A DNA stretch of 64,000 nt from Ascochyta rabiei (taxonomy: Eukaryota; Ascomycota; Dothideomycetes; Pleosporales; Didymellaceae), in NCBI RefSeq assembly GCF_004011695.2, contig NC_082418.1, positions 496,001-560,000 of the forward strand, read 5' to 3'. The notes under the pieces were generated by a model, which was given only the letters and a program-made list of their open reading frames with translations, did no database searches and had not been told where the DNA came from. Made by a program: the position numbers and the translations under genes. Shown here one piece after another: positions 23,020-34,431 of the stretch; within the stretch, counting starts at the first letter, position 1, and every line of letters begins with the position of its first letter.

Positions 23020-24768
23020 TTACAGGGAATCATCCTTCTTCGCCTGATCCCCATCTGCAACCCGTGCTGCAATCTCCCCCGCCCTGACAAGGGCAGCAAA
23101 AGATCCCTGAGCCCGGTAGTCGGTTGGCTGCAATTGCATAAGCGCAGGCGGTACAGATGGCGCATGGGGTAGTGCTCGGTTCACCGGTGGTTGAGCGGGT
23201 CCAATACTGGGCACGGGTTGTGGGAGCATCCTGAGTGACTTTGTTGGGTCCATTGGACCGGGCTGCGCAGTCGGCAGTAGACTGTGATTGCTGTGATTGC
23301 TCTCAGAAGACAATGATGTGTCTTCGTGTAAAAGACCTGGAAGGTGCGTTCCGGGCTCCCTTGCTGACCGTCGTGATGGCAGGTCGACAAAACTCTGATA
23401 GTGTGGAGCGTAATGATTCATTGGCGTTGTCATGTTCGAAGGCGGCAGATGCGAGTGATGGTATAGCGAATGATGGTATGGTGCAGAAAGATCCAGAGTC
23501 CCTCTCCCTTCTCGTGCCAGATGACCAGAAGATGCTTCGAGTAATGTATCTCTGTGCAAAGCGTTCGACTGTGGCGATGCGGAGACTGGTGAGTAAAGCT
23601 CGCCACCTCGCGGTGAGTTCAAGGCGGACATGGAGTGTGAAGCTGGCGAATTCGGTTTCGAAGGGTACGACGCTCCAGCTGGAAGGCGCGCAGGCATGGT
23701 CGGAGGGGTGGACCCTGAACTATGCCGCCCAGCAGGAGAATCTGTCATGGCTATGCTAAACCTCCTGTTCACTGCTCGATCCTGTTCTTCGTGGCCATTG
23801 TTTCGAATCGATGACGTAATCGCCTCTGTCTCCAACTTAGATCTTTTACCTTCTGAGATGGTCACTAATCCGCTACTGACGATTGGTGTTTGATGGGGAG
23901 ACTTACCCTTCGTGGGCGCATTGTGTTTAGCTCTGAAGTCTTCAAGATACTTCTGGTACGCTTCATACTGGGGTGTCTTCTTGTACTCGGCAAGCCCTGC
24001 ATAGTGTTTTTCTTTTGCGCTGTTGGCTTGACGCTCACAAGCATCGCGTTCCTCTGCTGGCAAGACCTGCCATCGTTCACCAACAACCTTGGCGATTTCG
24101 GTGAAGGATAGGTCTTGTCCTTTCAGAAGCTCTCTGACCTCTGTAGATCATCAGCCGCGAGCCTTGAAAGACTGCCACGAACGCTTACGGTTGGAGAAAA
24201 TAACATAGGCCGACGGAGGTCGCTCGGGAGCATTTTCGTCGGGCTGAACAGATTAGAGACAGTCCAAACTTGCTGCTCCTGATAGAGCAAGAAACTCACC
24301 TTCGGATGTCGCCTGTATTTGCGCTTCGTGCTTGTGCCAACAGACCCATCTAATGCATTGTGTCTTTGCTTGGCCTTGCTCTCGGTCGCTGAGTCGTCGC
24401 TACGGAAATTGCTCTCAGCACTGGCTCCTCCAGCAAGCGCGGTCGTCAAGGGCCGGCCTGGAGATTGCCCTCTTGATTCGGCGATGGCTCGTTGGAGTTT
24501 CTATGACGCATGTTAGCTGATGCATACCTTGCAAAGATGTGCACGCGTGCGGAAGAAAGCATGGCGTACTCTTCTGTGCCCAAGTTTGACGTTCATATGG
24601 CTTCTGTGGAACAGTGAGCGAAAACACTACGATGTACCGGCGGCTTGCTTACAAGTCCGACTCTGTAATGTCGAGTACAGTTTCCCAAATGTCAAATCCC
24701 TCTGTCACGAAGACCTCGACATATTGGGCAAGACCCAACCGTGACAGGCGTTCTCTCAGGTCGCTCAT
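23020..24768 (-). CDS. SAM-domain and HMG-box protein
   Basis: Six exons (24768-24653, 24603-24570, 24500-24300, 24243-24189, 24140-23907, 23852-23020) give 490 residues. Residues 1-60 form a SAM domain (LRERLSRLGLAQYVEVFV, ILD-like ITESDL, VKLGHRRKLQRAIA) spread over three exons. After a basic linker (STKRKYRRHPK) comes a single HMG box at about 118-190: DENAPERPPSAYVIFSN, SFTEIAKVVGERWQVL, CERQANSAKEKHYAGLAEYK. The last 290 residues are disordered and rich in Ser, Pro and His. Introns are 48-69 bp; the 54 bp intron at 23853-23906 is a multiple of three and open, so it could be retained. The protein should act on DNA in the nucleus or mitochondria, with the SAM domain for self-association; the target genes are not known. 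Confidence 0.88.
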
Positions 24769-27224
24769 GTAGAAGGGCGCCGACCGATGTCGTTGGAGTG
24801 ATTGACAGCGAGCGCGATGATGTCGGCAGAGCGTTGCTGAAGCCGATTCTGGACTCCCCAAAACGGTGGGAGTGGGCTGGGAAGTACTTTAAGATATCTA
24901 TGCCAAGGGTGGCCACCAACGACAGGGTGTGTGAGGAGTCTGTATCGCGGGAATGGTTTACAGGCAGAAAGTCGATATAGGAAATAGTAGATTTTCGAAA
25001 GGGTGCCAGTTATTGGTACGTTTAGCAGCAGTGGCGGTGCTTACAACGTTTCGTAACGAAAAAAAAAACTAGGCAGGGATAAGTGTTATAGGGCGCGAGG
25101 CGCAAGAAGAAGAAGTGCTCAGCGGCGACTAGTGTTTGCCCATGTGTATATCTGTGGTCGCAGGTTTGGTAAAGGTGGATCCTCAGGAGTCAGATATGTG
25201 TATTACACAGCTGTATTGGCGCGACGTGGTAATGCAATAGGCGTCATGGAACAACGCTGGATCCAATGCTGGCGTGACCAAGACAGTGGCGGCGGAAGAG
25301 AGTCGGGACAAGGCCGGCAAGCATCTGGCGCGCCTCCAGGAAGGGTGGAAGGGTGGAAGGGTGGAAAGGTGGAAGGGTGTGCAAGCAACTGGGCCGATGT
25401 GGAGTGGAAGCCAAAAGGAAGCGCTGCAGTTCCAGGAGTGTGGACAACGGCTAGGCTGCACGGCAGGGTTCGCGCATAGCGGGGCTACGGCGTGTAAAGA
25501 CCGTGCGGTCACAATTGCTTGGTGGTGGTGGCAGCCATTGTCGAGAACGGGGAGCAGGATTTTGGGCTTTCACGGGCCTGAGGTCAGAGGGGTGGACTGA
25601 CAAGCGGGCGACGGCGGGGCTTTTCACGGCGCACTCGAGAGGCTGGCGCGGAGTGCACGAACCGAAAATGTGCAGGGTGCGGGAATGAAACACAACGGTG
25701 AGTGGTCCAGCGACCGCAGCAGCGCAGCAGCAGCGAGAAAGCGAGCGAGAAAGCGAGCGAGTGACGCTGGAGGTGCTGGCAACATCGCAGACGACGAAGC
25801 GATCGGCCGTTGGCGAAAGACGGCACATGCAGGGCCTTTGCTGGAAGCGGACTACGGCAGCTTTAGGCCTGCGACACCAGACGCGTGCATGGCAGGGAGT
25901 ATCATCTGCATCGAGATGGCCAAGCGCCCCTGTTGGTCTGTTGGTCATGTTGGCCTGCTGTGACATTTGGATGATTGTAAGATGCAATCATCGTCTTGGC
26001 GCGAGCGTGCGGTGGTCAGTCCTGCGCTCAAGCACACAGGCACAGGCACAAACACAGCAACGTCTCTTCCGCCTCGGTCTGTAATTCGGCGTTGCCTGGG
26101 GCAGTAGCGTGTCATCATTGGCTGGACCGGCTTCCATCATCTTTGACACGGAAGTGGCCTATGCCCATTTAACGAGGTCCTAGTTTAATCAGATCTTCGA
26201 TCACGGCGGCGTGCCGGAGATTGTTGCAGCTGCCGGCACCCCACCCATCCATGTATTCCTCCGTGACTTGTGGCTGACCAAGGCTTGCTGCCACCTTTCC
26301 AAACACCCGCATGCCTGGTCGGCGCCGAGGGCGTGCACAATCAGCGGACAACACACTCTGCTCCCGTGCTGGACGACCTACTGTACGACAGATTGAGTTG
26401 AGCCCGGCTTAGTACTCAAGGCGTCAGGACAAGCGCCGTCGAGCATCGAGTGCGTCGCATCGAAGATCGAGGATCGAAGATCGAAGATCGAAAACGGGAA
26501 CAGAGTTCGAGACAATTCCGCTTTGGACACGACGCGGGCAGTTGGCACAAGACCGAACATGTACTGCGTGACTTGGCTGCACGATGTGGCGAAGAAAGCT
26601 CGTAACCTCGTCATCGCGTCTAATGTGTCGCTATCGCACGGTCAACTTCTCCATGCCGGCAACATGGAGATCAGCTCCCAGTCTGATGGTTCGCTAGCTG
26701 CAGTACCTCCCGCTTTCCACGTAGATCACACACAGATTCGCTTGCTCGATTGTCTGGATAAGGTTATGGCAGATTCAAACACCCAAGGCGATAGTTGACC
26801 CAAGCAGAGGCCGACATTCGCATTGACATACAGGTCGACCATTTTCGTACTCTATGAGTACAGTACATGAATACCTTAAGACTGCTGAGGTCACTTGTTG
26901 TGCATCAAACTACTGTTTATCGGGGCGTTATATGACGCCGGTCCCACGTGCATGTGCTGACCTCATCTTCTACGATTGGTCGCTATGTCGAGTGCTTGCT
27001 AACTTCACCATCTTGCCGACACGCACCGGCGACCACGTACACACAGTCTGCACGGTTTGATTGAATTGAGACGACATGCTTGCCTGCCCGATGCTGATCT
27101 TCTCGACCAAATGCTGGTTCGAGTGGAGCTTGGTTTCGTGCTGTTTATTCGTCCCTTGCAGAAGCGTGATACGGAACTTCGCTCGAGACGCGTCGTATCA
27201 TGGATCGAATTCCGTTCAGACCAA
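24769..27224. other. 2.4 kb intergenic region with simple repeats
   Basis: No gene recognised between the HMG-box gene (transcribed leftward) and the 3' end of LSM5. It contains a G/A-rich 8-mer repeat at 25340-25381 (GGAAGGGT, about five copies), an AGCGAGAA-type repeat at 25735-25765 and a GAAGATCGAGGATC-type repeat at 26462-26492. The open frames overlapping these repeats are compositional. 24769-25100 should hold the HMG-box gene promoter. Confidence 0.5.
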
Positions 27225-27737
27225 CTATTCTTCGAGAACCGTCTGGCCATCGCCTCCGGGGACCATCTGGAAAGTGTCAGAGCAGCAGTTGTGATGGGTT
27301 CAGGCCCTCATACCATGCAGATGTTGTTCCCGTTCAGCAGGATCTTTGGCAATTTGTTGTTGCCTTCTGCGGGATCACTGAATGGGTCAATCAACGTTAG
27401 GCGCTCCTATCTACGTGTGCTTTCTGGCGCCGCTTACATCTCAGTCACGTCCTCCAGAACCATGTCTGCGACGCCGTTAGTGCAGTCCCTTCAACACGCG
27501 TTTGGACTACTCACTGACGTAGTCGTCGAATCCGACCAGCTTTCCAGTGAATTCTGTCACTGCTCAGCAATAGATCTCTGCAAATCGAAGTGTCTAATCA
27601 TACCCTTTCCGCCATTCATGATGACCCAGATCTGCGAGCCAACGCACTTGTCAATGAGTTCTATGAGAGGTTAGTGGTGTACCGTTGCTTTTGTTGAGAG
27701 GAGTAATACCAAGGGGAAGCAGGTTCTCCAGCGACAT
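27225..27737 (-). CDS. LSM5: U6 snRNA-associated Sm-like protein LSm5
   Basis: Six very small exons (27737-27710, 27660-27604, 27553-27515, 27465-27438, 27377-27314, 27266-27225) give 85 residues; all five introns are 47-60 bp with GT...AG ends, and each junction keeps frame. The protein reads MSLENLLPLELIDKC, VGSQIWVIMNGGKEF, TGKLVGFDDYVNMVLEDVTE, IDPAEG and ILLNGNNICMMVPGG, which contains the Sm1 and Sm2 motifs in the LSm5 version. LSm5 is part of the LSm1-7 ring (mRNA decay in the cytoplasm) and the LSm2-8 ring (U6 snRNA in the nucleus). No single exon exceeds 64 nt, so ORF-based methods miss the gene; a 205-codon open frame on the opposite strand is an artefact. It is divergent from the exonuclease gene 130 bp away. 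Confidence 0.92.
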
Positions 27738-27867
27738 GGCGATTGCTGTGTTGTGTTTGATAGTTTGGTATGATGTTCTTGGTGTTTGCCGTGTAATCAG
27801 AGCTGAGGTTGTCGTTGGGTGTATTTGATAGCTTGGCGCACGAACCAGCAGAGAAGGCGCGCTAGCC

Positions 27868-30645
27868 ATGATCCACTGGTCGACCGCCTCGAGCCGCCAG
27901 CGTCAGTCAACAAGGCAGACGCCGCACGATGCACTTACCACCAGCCCAGCCTGCATACCTTGGTGCCTAGCCGGAGCACTACGATGGAGGGTTATGCTCT
28001 TCAGACAGCGCGTGTCTTTCCAAGGCGCGTTAGGTCTTCGCCGACGCGGTTACCGTAAAATGGCAGCATATAACGCGCCTGCGAACGCCTACCACGGATC
28101 TTCGAGGTACTGTACATCACAGCTGGCCAACCGTGTCTCAAACTCACGATATGACAGTCTGTGCCAGTCAAACTCTCTGACCTCTAGCTCGTTACGGCCG
28201 GTGTTTGGTTATGCCACCCAATCTACCTCCCCAGCATCACCACCCCCAAGAGACTATCGATGGAAACGAGGACGACCCGTGATCTTTTCGAGCCGCGCCT
28301 TTGGTACGACGCCAGTAGATTTGCCTGCGCAAGTTGATCATGCTGCAGCTGCAGCTGGGCCCGAGGCGCACGGCGCTCAGCAGGTACACAATCAACAAGA
28401 GCCGGGTACAAGCTTGCCTCAGTCAAATCAGCGCTCGACAGGATATGGTGGCACTGTGGTTGCTATGCACCAAGACATTTCCGCAGAACTTTCAACTTGC
28501 GCCGCAGAACACGATCGCTCAATATCTGCTCACGTAGATCCTGCAATCACGTTCAATGCACAGTCAGAGGAAGATCATACGGCAGGCATATTGAAACTGT
28601 CATCTGCAGACATTCCCAGTGCTCCCGGCACCGACTTCCAAGCTCAGTCGTCACTGACAGGAGACAGGATAACGGATGACGCAGCTGACACGGACTTTCT
28701 ACAAAGTTCCAATTCTACCGAGCAGGAAGATGCTGCCTCTGAAGGTGATGAGATTAGCGAGGAGATGAGTGAGACCCACACACCTCTTGAGTTCCAGATA
28801 CCCGAAGATTTGTTGCGTGCCGCAATGAATGCTCCCGATAATAGTAAGGCAAGTTTCTGGAGCAGCAACCTTTACCGCGGGCCCAAAGACAAGCGAATAG
28901 CTGTGCACTACTGCAAATCCAAAGAAGTGGCTGAACGAGTCGCTCAGCATTTTGTCAATCAAGCTGTTGTCGGCTTCGACATCGAGTGGAAGCCGTACGC
29001 AGCAGCTTCGTCGATTAAAAAAAACGTGTCTCTGATTCAACTTGCTTGCGAGGACCGGATCGCGCTGTTTCATGTAGCTCTCTTCAAGGGTACATCTGCA
29101 GCGCAACTCATGCCACCGACCTTGAAACTGATTCTGGAGTCACCAGACATATACAAGGTGGGTGTCGCTGTCAAAGGAGATTTCAGTCGCATTATCAAGT
29201 TTCTGGGAATCGAGCCTCAAGGCGTCTTTGAGCTTAGTCGACTGCACAACTTGGTCCAGTTTTCCGCGACAGAGCCAAGTAAAGTTACGAACAAACTCGT
29301 GGGTCTTGCTACGCAAGTACAGCAACACCTGCAGTTACCCTTGTACAAGGGCGGCCACCTGGTTGACGACCCAGAAGACTTATCAAATGTCCGCTCCAGT
29401 GACTGGAGCCTGCCGCTCAACACACAACAGATCCACTATGCTGCTGCAGATGCATACGCCGGGTTCCGCCTTTACGATGCGCTCGAAGGGAAACGAAAGC
29501 AACTGAAGCCGACACGGCCTCGGCCCCTGGTCTGTGACTACGACTCGAAGCCTAAGCCTAGAACTAGCAAGCCTCCGAAGAAACGCAGGACTAGCCCCAA
29601 GACGGACGCTGTTGCGGTTGGTGTTGCGGGAGAAGCCGCTGCGCCTACGGAACAAGAGGAGGCTGAACAAGCCTCCGAAGAATCAAAGGATATGCAGGAA
29701 ACAGAGGGCTACGGGACGGCCCAGGAAGAGCTCATCGACAGTCACCAGCTCGAAGGGGAGGAACCGGAGTCCTCGCAAGAAAGCTACGAGGAGACAAGTG
29801 AGAGTGAGGACGACCTCTCCATCGACTCAGTGCTCTCCACGCACGAAGGGATCGCTGCTGCAAAGACAGATCCGAGCCAGAAACAAGTCGGTCGTATCGA
29901 CTTCAGTCAGCTCAAGGGGCCTGACCCTCAATACCCAAATCTTCCGGATCTTGGTGGCGAGCAGGCTCCCGCGTTGTCTTCAGATGGAGCTAGCATCGCG
30001 GATACTGGGGAGGAGGAGCGACTTGAGGCCAACGACAATGTTGCCAAGGTACCACTTGAAATTGATTCGGGTCAAGACGAGTTTGAAGACTCGGAGCTCG
30101 AGGAAGCACTGAGGGGATTGAACATTGATGGAGACGGGAAGCTTTGGGGGGACACTGGACCATCTGGGACAATCATGCCTCCCACGCAGCCAGACCGTTT
30201 GCGCAGATTGGGTTCCAGCGCCGAGCAGCCACAGGTGATCGAAGAAGCGCGCGTTGAAGTCGTCGAATCTCTCCCTTCCCCAGCCCAAGGAACGACCCAC
30301 ACACCAGACTACGACCTCGCGACCTCCTGGGCACAGAGCTACCTCGCCTCTACCATTCCCTCACCGAACGCGCGCACGCCATCGCACATACGCGCCACGG
30401 TGCCGCACCTGCGCGCATACAGCCTGTGGCACCACCAGGGGCTCTCTCTGTCTGAGATTGCGGGCCGCTTGCGCGATCCGCCGCTTTCGGAGAGCACGGT
30501 GGGGAGCTATGTGTTGCAGGCGATTGTGCTGGAGAGGATGGAGTATGACAGGGAGGAAGTGAGGCAGGTGCTGATGGGTATGCCCGAGGCGTTGAGGAGG
30601 GGGAAGTGGAGAGGGTTGGCAGACAAGGTCGGTGTTAACGGATAG
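27868..30645 (+). CDS. WRN/RNase D-type 3'-5' exonuclease with C-terminal helix-turn-helix domain
   Basis: One uninterrupted frame of 925 codons. The DEDDy exonuclease domain covers about residues 330-540: GFDIEWKPY (first D and E, about 370), VGVAVKGDFSRI (second D), then HYAAADAYAGFRLYDAL (Tyr and last D). About 540-840 is acidic and disordered (EE-, SE- and Q-rich). The end carries LRAYSLWHHQGLSLSEIAGRL followed by LSESTVGSYVLQAI, a helix-turn-helix of the type found at the end of RecQ-like proteins. No helicase motifs are present, so this is the exonuclease-only form common in fungi. The start may be the ATG at 27868 or a later one at 27991, which begins MLFRQRVSFQG and would look like a mitochondrial presequence. 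A role in DNA end processing is inferred from the family. Confidence 0.88.
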   Translation: MIHWSTASSRQRQSTRQTPHDALTTSPACIPWCLAGALRWRVMLFRQRVSFQGALGLRRRGYRKMAAYNAPANAYHGSSRYCTSQLANRVSNSRYDSLCQSNSLTSSSLRPVFGYATQSTSPASPPPRDYRWKRGRPVIFSSRAFGTTPVDLPAQVDHAAAAAGPEAHGAQQVHNQQEPGTSLPQSNQRSTGYGGTVVAMHQDISAELSTCAAEHDRSISAHVDPAITFNAQSEEDHTAGILKLSSADIPSAPGTDFQAQSSLTGDRITDDAADTDFLQSSNSTEQEDAASEGDEISEEMSETHTPLEFQIPEDLLRAAMNAPDNSKASFWSSNLYRGPKDKRIAVHYCKSKEVAERVAQHFVNQAVVGFDIEWKPYAAASSIKKNVSLIQLACEDRIALFHVALFKGTSAAQLMPPTLKLILESPDIYKVGVAVKGDFSRIIKFLGIEPQGVFELSRLHNLVQFSATEPSKVTNKLVGLATQVQQHLQLPLYKGGHLVDDPEDLSNVRSSDWSLPLNTQQIHYAAADAYAGFRLYDALEGKRKQLKPTRPRPLVCDYDSKPKPRTSKPPKKRRTSPKTDAVAVGVAGEAAAPTEQEEAEQASEESKDMQETEGYGTAQEELIDSHQLEGEEPESSQESYEETSESEDDLSIDSVLSTHEGIAAAKTDPSQKQVGRIDFSQLKGPDPQYPNLPDLGGEQAPALSSDGASIADTGEEERLEANDNVAKVPLEIDSGQDEFEDSELEEALRGLNIDGDGKLWGDTGPSGTIMPPTQPDRLRRLGSSAEQPQVIEEARVEVVESLPSPAQGTTHTPDYDLATSWAQSYLASTIPSPNARTPSHIRATVPHLRAYSLWHHQGLSLSEIAGRLRDPPLSESTVGSYVLQAIVLERMEYDREEVRQVLMGMPEALRRGKWRGLADKVGVNG

Positions 30646-30812
30646 GCATGAATCTTGATAATGATTTGCATTTTGGAAGAATTTGTCATGACCTAGCTCC
30701 GTTCCCTGCATTAGGTGTATCTAGTAATGTGCACAGTAAAACTCCACCATAGTGTACCAATCCTACAAAGCAAGGAGACATTCGCGATCGTGTCGTGCAG
30801 TACGTCCGCCCA
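30646..30812. other. Tail-to-tail spacer
   Basis: 167 bases between the convergent exonuclease and DGAT2 genes; it must hold both 3' ends. No strong terminator-like structure was seen. Confidence 0.4.
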
Positions 30813-32634
30813 CTACTCGACGATTTCCAGCTCGCCAGTCCTCTGCTTAGCAAATGTGTCCTTGTGCTCGTGCCATAGGCGCATCAACTCGTCGATGTAC
30901 TGCTCGTGCACCTCATCCATATACTCGGGGCTGGGATGCTTGTCCTGCACAACCCTGATGGGCCTACCAGCGACAATGTTGATGGGCCTCCGATAGGGCA
31001 TCATGCCAACGTCGTAGTTGAAGATGCCGCGGGCGTGGAAGATGGGGACGGTGAAGCCCATGAACTTCTTGACGAGCATCTGGAACTTGTGGAGTAGAGG
31101 GTGCGACTCGCTGTCGACCTGGTCGTAGATGTCGTTTTCGCCAAACGCGAGCACGGGGACGAGGTCGGCACCGGTACGGATGGCCATCTTGACGAAGCCC
31201 TTGCGACGGCGGAGGACGAGGCGGATGACGCCGGGTCGTGCATCGAGTGATTCGCGGGCGCCGCCGACGACAATGGTGATGGCCCGACCCATGCCCTCGC
31301 CGTTGTGTCCGCCCTTGGACAGGATGTTCTCGCAGGACTCGCGCGAGACTGAGGCCATGCCGAGACGAAGTGCGTACTCGCGGTAGATGGGGTAGCGAAA
31401 GTTGGAGTCGAGCGTCAGCAGCGCGTTGGTGATGCCCGGGAACAGCTGGGAGAAGCCCAACGCTTCTGTAGCAAAAGCAGCAAAGGCGCCGTGGGAGATG
31501 ATGCCGTGTGGATGGTAGCCGAAGATGTACTTCCTCGTAGGCTCCAGCTCCTGCGAACGGTGCAGGCGAGCAGGGAAATAGGAGGCGAAGAGCGACCAGA
31601 CCTTCAGCCGCCTCACGCGTTCGCTGCGGAACGACAGTTCTCCAGACGTGCCGGCGTTGGAGAAAAGGACGTATACAGTGTAAGGCAGCAGAATGGGCCA
31701 GAGAAGGGGAATGCTGCAGAGGAAGAAGAAGATGGCGAGCGAGCCAACGATGCTCAGCGTGTGCATCAACACGGCGCATGTCTGGAGTCGGCGCTGGAGA
31801 GGGATGTTCATCGGTGCAAATCGTATCCTGCAGTGGTCAGCATTTGCGTCCAGGCGCAGTGTTTGTTCCACAAACGCACTTGCTCTTGGCCCACCCAGCT
31901 CCTGCCTGTCGACCAGCCTTGAGCTCTGAGTTCCTGCGCTTCGATGGCTTGTCAATGCGGCGATCTTTCTCGGCCTCCTTGGGTGGCTTGACCGTCGTCA
32001 ATGCATCACCGTTGACGAGTCGAGGCTTCTCTTGCAGAAGCATGTCGTCGACCTTCTCTCTCGCGTCGTGTGCTTCTTGCGTCAGCGTCTCCTGCTTGCC
32101 GTCCGCCTCCTTGCCGAGGTCGTTTGCTTTGTCCTGGACCTCGGACGCTGCACTCTTGAGATCGTTCTTTATCGACACGCCGTACGTGCGCCCAACAGAG
32201 CCCAGGGAGCTGCGCGAGCTCTTCTTGCGGTGCGTCTTCGCCTTGGGGCTCTTGGGCGTCTCGTCGATGCCAGTGCCTTCGTACGACTCCTGGTCCTTGA
32301 TTGACGACTCTTTGGGCGATTGCTGTGTCGCCTCGGCCGCTGACTTCCTGTCGTCGTCTTGGTGCCCGTCGACGTCGACGATCCTGAGAATGCCAACGCC
32401 ATTGGTCTTGGCCCCCTCTTTCTCAACATTATCGGCGTGCGCACTGCTCTCAGCAGCGCCGTCGGTGCCATTCGCATGTGATGGAGGCTCGAGCGCTTCT
32501 TCGGCGGCGTCGGCATACGACTTGGGCGGCAGGTGCTGGGCTTCACGCTCCTCGGGCGCGGCAGGCTCTGCGTTCAGCGACATGGCGACGGGCGGGGGGA
32601 GATGGTCAGGTCGATAGTTGACCCACAGCGACAT
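30813..32634 (-). CDS. DGA1: Diacylglycerol O-acyltransferase, DGAT2 family
   Basis: Exon 1 is 32634-31880, exon 2 is 31827-30813, with a 52 bp intron (GTGCGT...CTGCAG), giving 589 residues. The catalytic half has the DGAT2 motifs: IFGYHPHGIISHGAF (HPHG at about residue 358), then LTLDSNFRYPIYREYALRLG, VVGGARESLDARPG, RRKGFVKMAIRTGADLVPV, FGEND and YRRPINIVAGRPI. Two hydrophobic stretches just before (ILMHTLSIVGSL and IPLLWPILLPYTVYVLF areas) anchor it in the ER membrane. It makes triacylglycerol from diacylglycerol and acyl-CoA. The first 250 residues are an extra hydrophilic region rich in Glu, Lys, Ala and Asp that other DGAT2s lack or have shorter. An ATG at 32583 (MSLNAEPAAP) is an alternative start. 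Confidence 0.92.
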
Positions 32635-33111
32635 GAGCGTGGTTTTGTTGAACGATGCGCTGTTTGAGCTTTCCCTAAGCTGCAGCGAGGGATGACGTAC
32701 AAGTGGCTCCCCGGACGGAAGCCGCGTGCGACGCCATCATCACGTCGAAGCCTATTTCACATGCGTCGATTGCGTCGATTGCGTCGATTTGCGCAACAAC
32801 CGGATGCTCGGACGATTCACTCGACCGCAAGAAATTCGCCAATACTAAGTCGTCGTCTCGACAGTTGTGGCGCATGATGAACCGAGGTGGGAGGCGGCTC
32901 TCTCACTTCAACTTCAACACCGCTCACCTTGCCACGCTTCTGACTCGTCACTTCCAGGACACGTCTTTGCCGTGAATTGTCATGACTTGCATTTGCTATC
33001 TCGCCAGGAAATACGGCACGCCCGTTCCGCATGATTGACGTTCAATACCAGTTCTGCCAAACTTCGTATTTATACATCATCTCGATCAAGCAGAGTAACC
33101 ATTGAAGAGCC
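32635..33111. promoter_or_regulatory. Divergent promoter region between DGAT2 and the STK19 homologue
   Basis: 477 bases between two start codons facing away from each other. It includes a short direct repeat (ATTGCGTCG, three copies at 32769-32790). No known binding site is asserted. Confidence 0.4.
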
Positions 33112-34356
33112 ATGCAGACAACGCCAGCACGCTCGTCTCGCACAACAACGAGCCGGAGACGAAGTGCAGCATCGGCTCTGGGCCTCAAACGCGCAGCTTC
33201 ATCGCCGTCAAATGCCAATCCCTCCAAGAGGTCACTACCCACGCAAGAGTCAACTGTCTACGACGATGAAGAGCTGGACGACCTGGGCGTCGTAGTATCC
33301 CTGGCCTCAGACCTCAACTTCCGCGACGTACCTCAGTACATGGAGTACATCCGGAACCGCATGTTCAGCGACATGCCCGAAAGGGCTGGGATGAACAGCA
33401 CCAGGATCGCAGAGGTCTTGAAATTTAGAAGACTACTGCCGCCCTTTGTCACCGTTGCGCATGTCGACGCACTGAGCACGAGCTCGACCACAGTGGAAAG
33501 GGAGATTGCGGAGCTGGCGAAGAAAGGTGTCGTGAGAAGAATCACCATCCCGCAGAGGGGCGTGGGCGCTGCGGCGGTGGGAGACGGGATTGCGAGCGTG
33601 AAGGAGTGGCAGGGGCTTGTGAGAGCGCATGGGGGGTTGAGTGATGAGCTCAAGGGTGAGCAAAATTTCAATCGAGCATGCAATAACCTTCGTTGACACT
33701 GAATAGACAAGTACATCCACCTCATGGACGCCAACCCAACATCAACAATCATCCCTGGAACCGCCGTCACGCCATCTGAAACCGCCATACTGACAGGCAC
33801 CGGCCTGCTCACCTCCACCACAGCACTCACCACCACCGCCTCCGCATTCTTCGCCTCCCCTGGCGCATCTTCCCTCGCTGCAATTTCCACCTCGGGCGCT
33901 CGCCACGCAGCTGGCTCTTTAGAAGCTGTTGGCGGCGCCTACGCGACCCAGCACATGCACGGCGGCACACCGCTCTCGCGCGGGCCCTCCACAAGCGCCT
34001 TCTCCTTCTCCTTGCCGCACACAGGCATGCACATCAAGCTGCTCGTGGATGCGCGGAACCACCTGCTCAGCCTCGTCAAGAAGAGTAAATTCAGGGGAGT
34101 GCCACTCGACGTGCTACGGGAGCGTTGGGACGGCGGTGTGGCTGCGGCTGCGACTGCTGGGACTGCAGGTGCGGAGAGGGAGGAGCGCAAGAGGGCTAGG
34201 AGGGAGTTTGTTGGTGTCCTGCCTGGGCGGACTAAGAAGTGGAGGCAGTTCTATGGTATGCGTTTTGAGTGGGTGTTGGAAGAGTGTGTGGGGGCAGGGC
34301 TGGTGGAGGTTTTCGAGACGGGGAGTGTGGGGAGAGCCGTGAGGTTGGCGTCTTGA
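33112..34356 (+). CDS. STK19 family protein (winged-helix DNA-repair factor)
   Basis: Exons 33112-33655 and 33707-34356 with a 51 bp intron (GTGAGC...AATAG) give 397 residues. After a basic N-terminus (RRRSAASALG) the conserved STK19 part reads DVPQYMEYIRNRMFSDMPER, GMNSTRIAEVLKFRRLLPP, FVTVAHVDALS, TTVEREIAELAKKGVVRRI, and, near the end, LVDARNHLLSLVKKSKFRG and RQFYGMRFEWVLEECVGAGL. Despite its name, the human family member is a set of winged helices that binds DNA and works in transcription-coupled nucleotide excision repair rather than a kinase; no kinase motif is present here. A Thr/Ala-rich insert (about 200-245) is specific to this copy. Nuclear location and a repair role are inferred from the family. 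Confidence 0.85.
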
Positions 34357-34431
34357 TGGATCACAACAAATTCACCCTGCATGTCTACAAAAGTACTACG
34401 ATCGGCCTACCATTCCAACAAGGACCCAGAC

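Noticed and set aside
27057..27674. 205-codon open frame on the plus strand.
   Set aside because: It is antisense to LSM5 exons and introns and has no family likeness.
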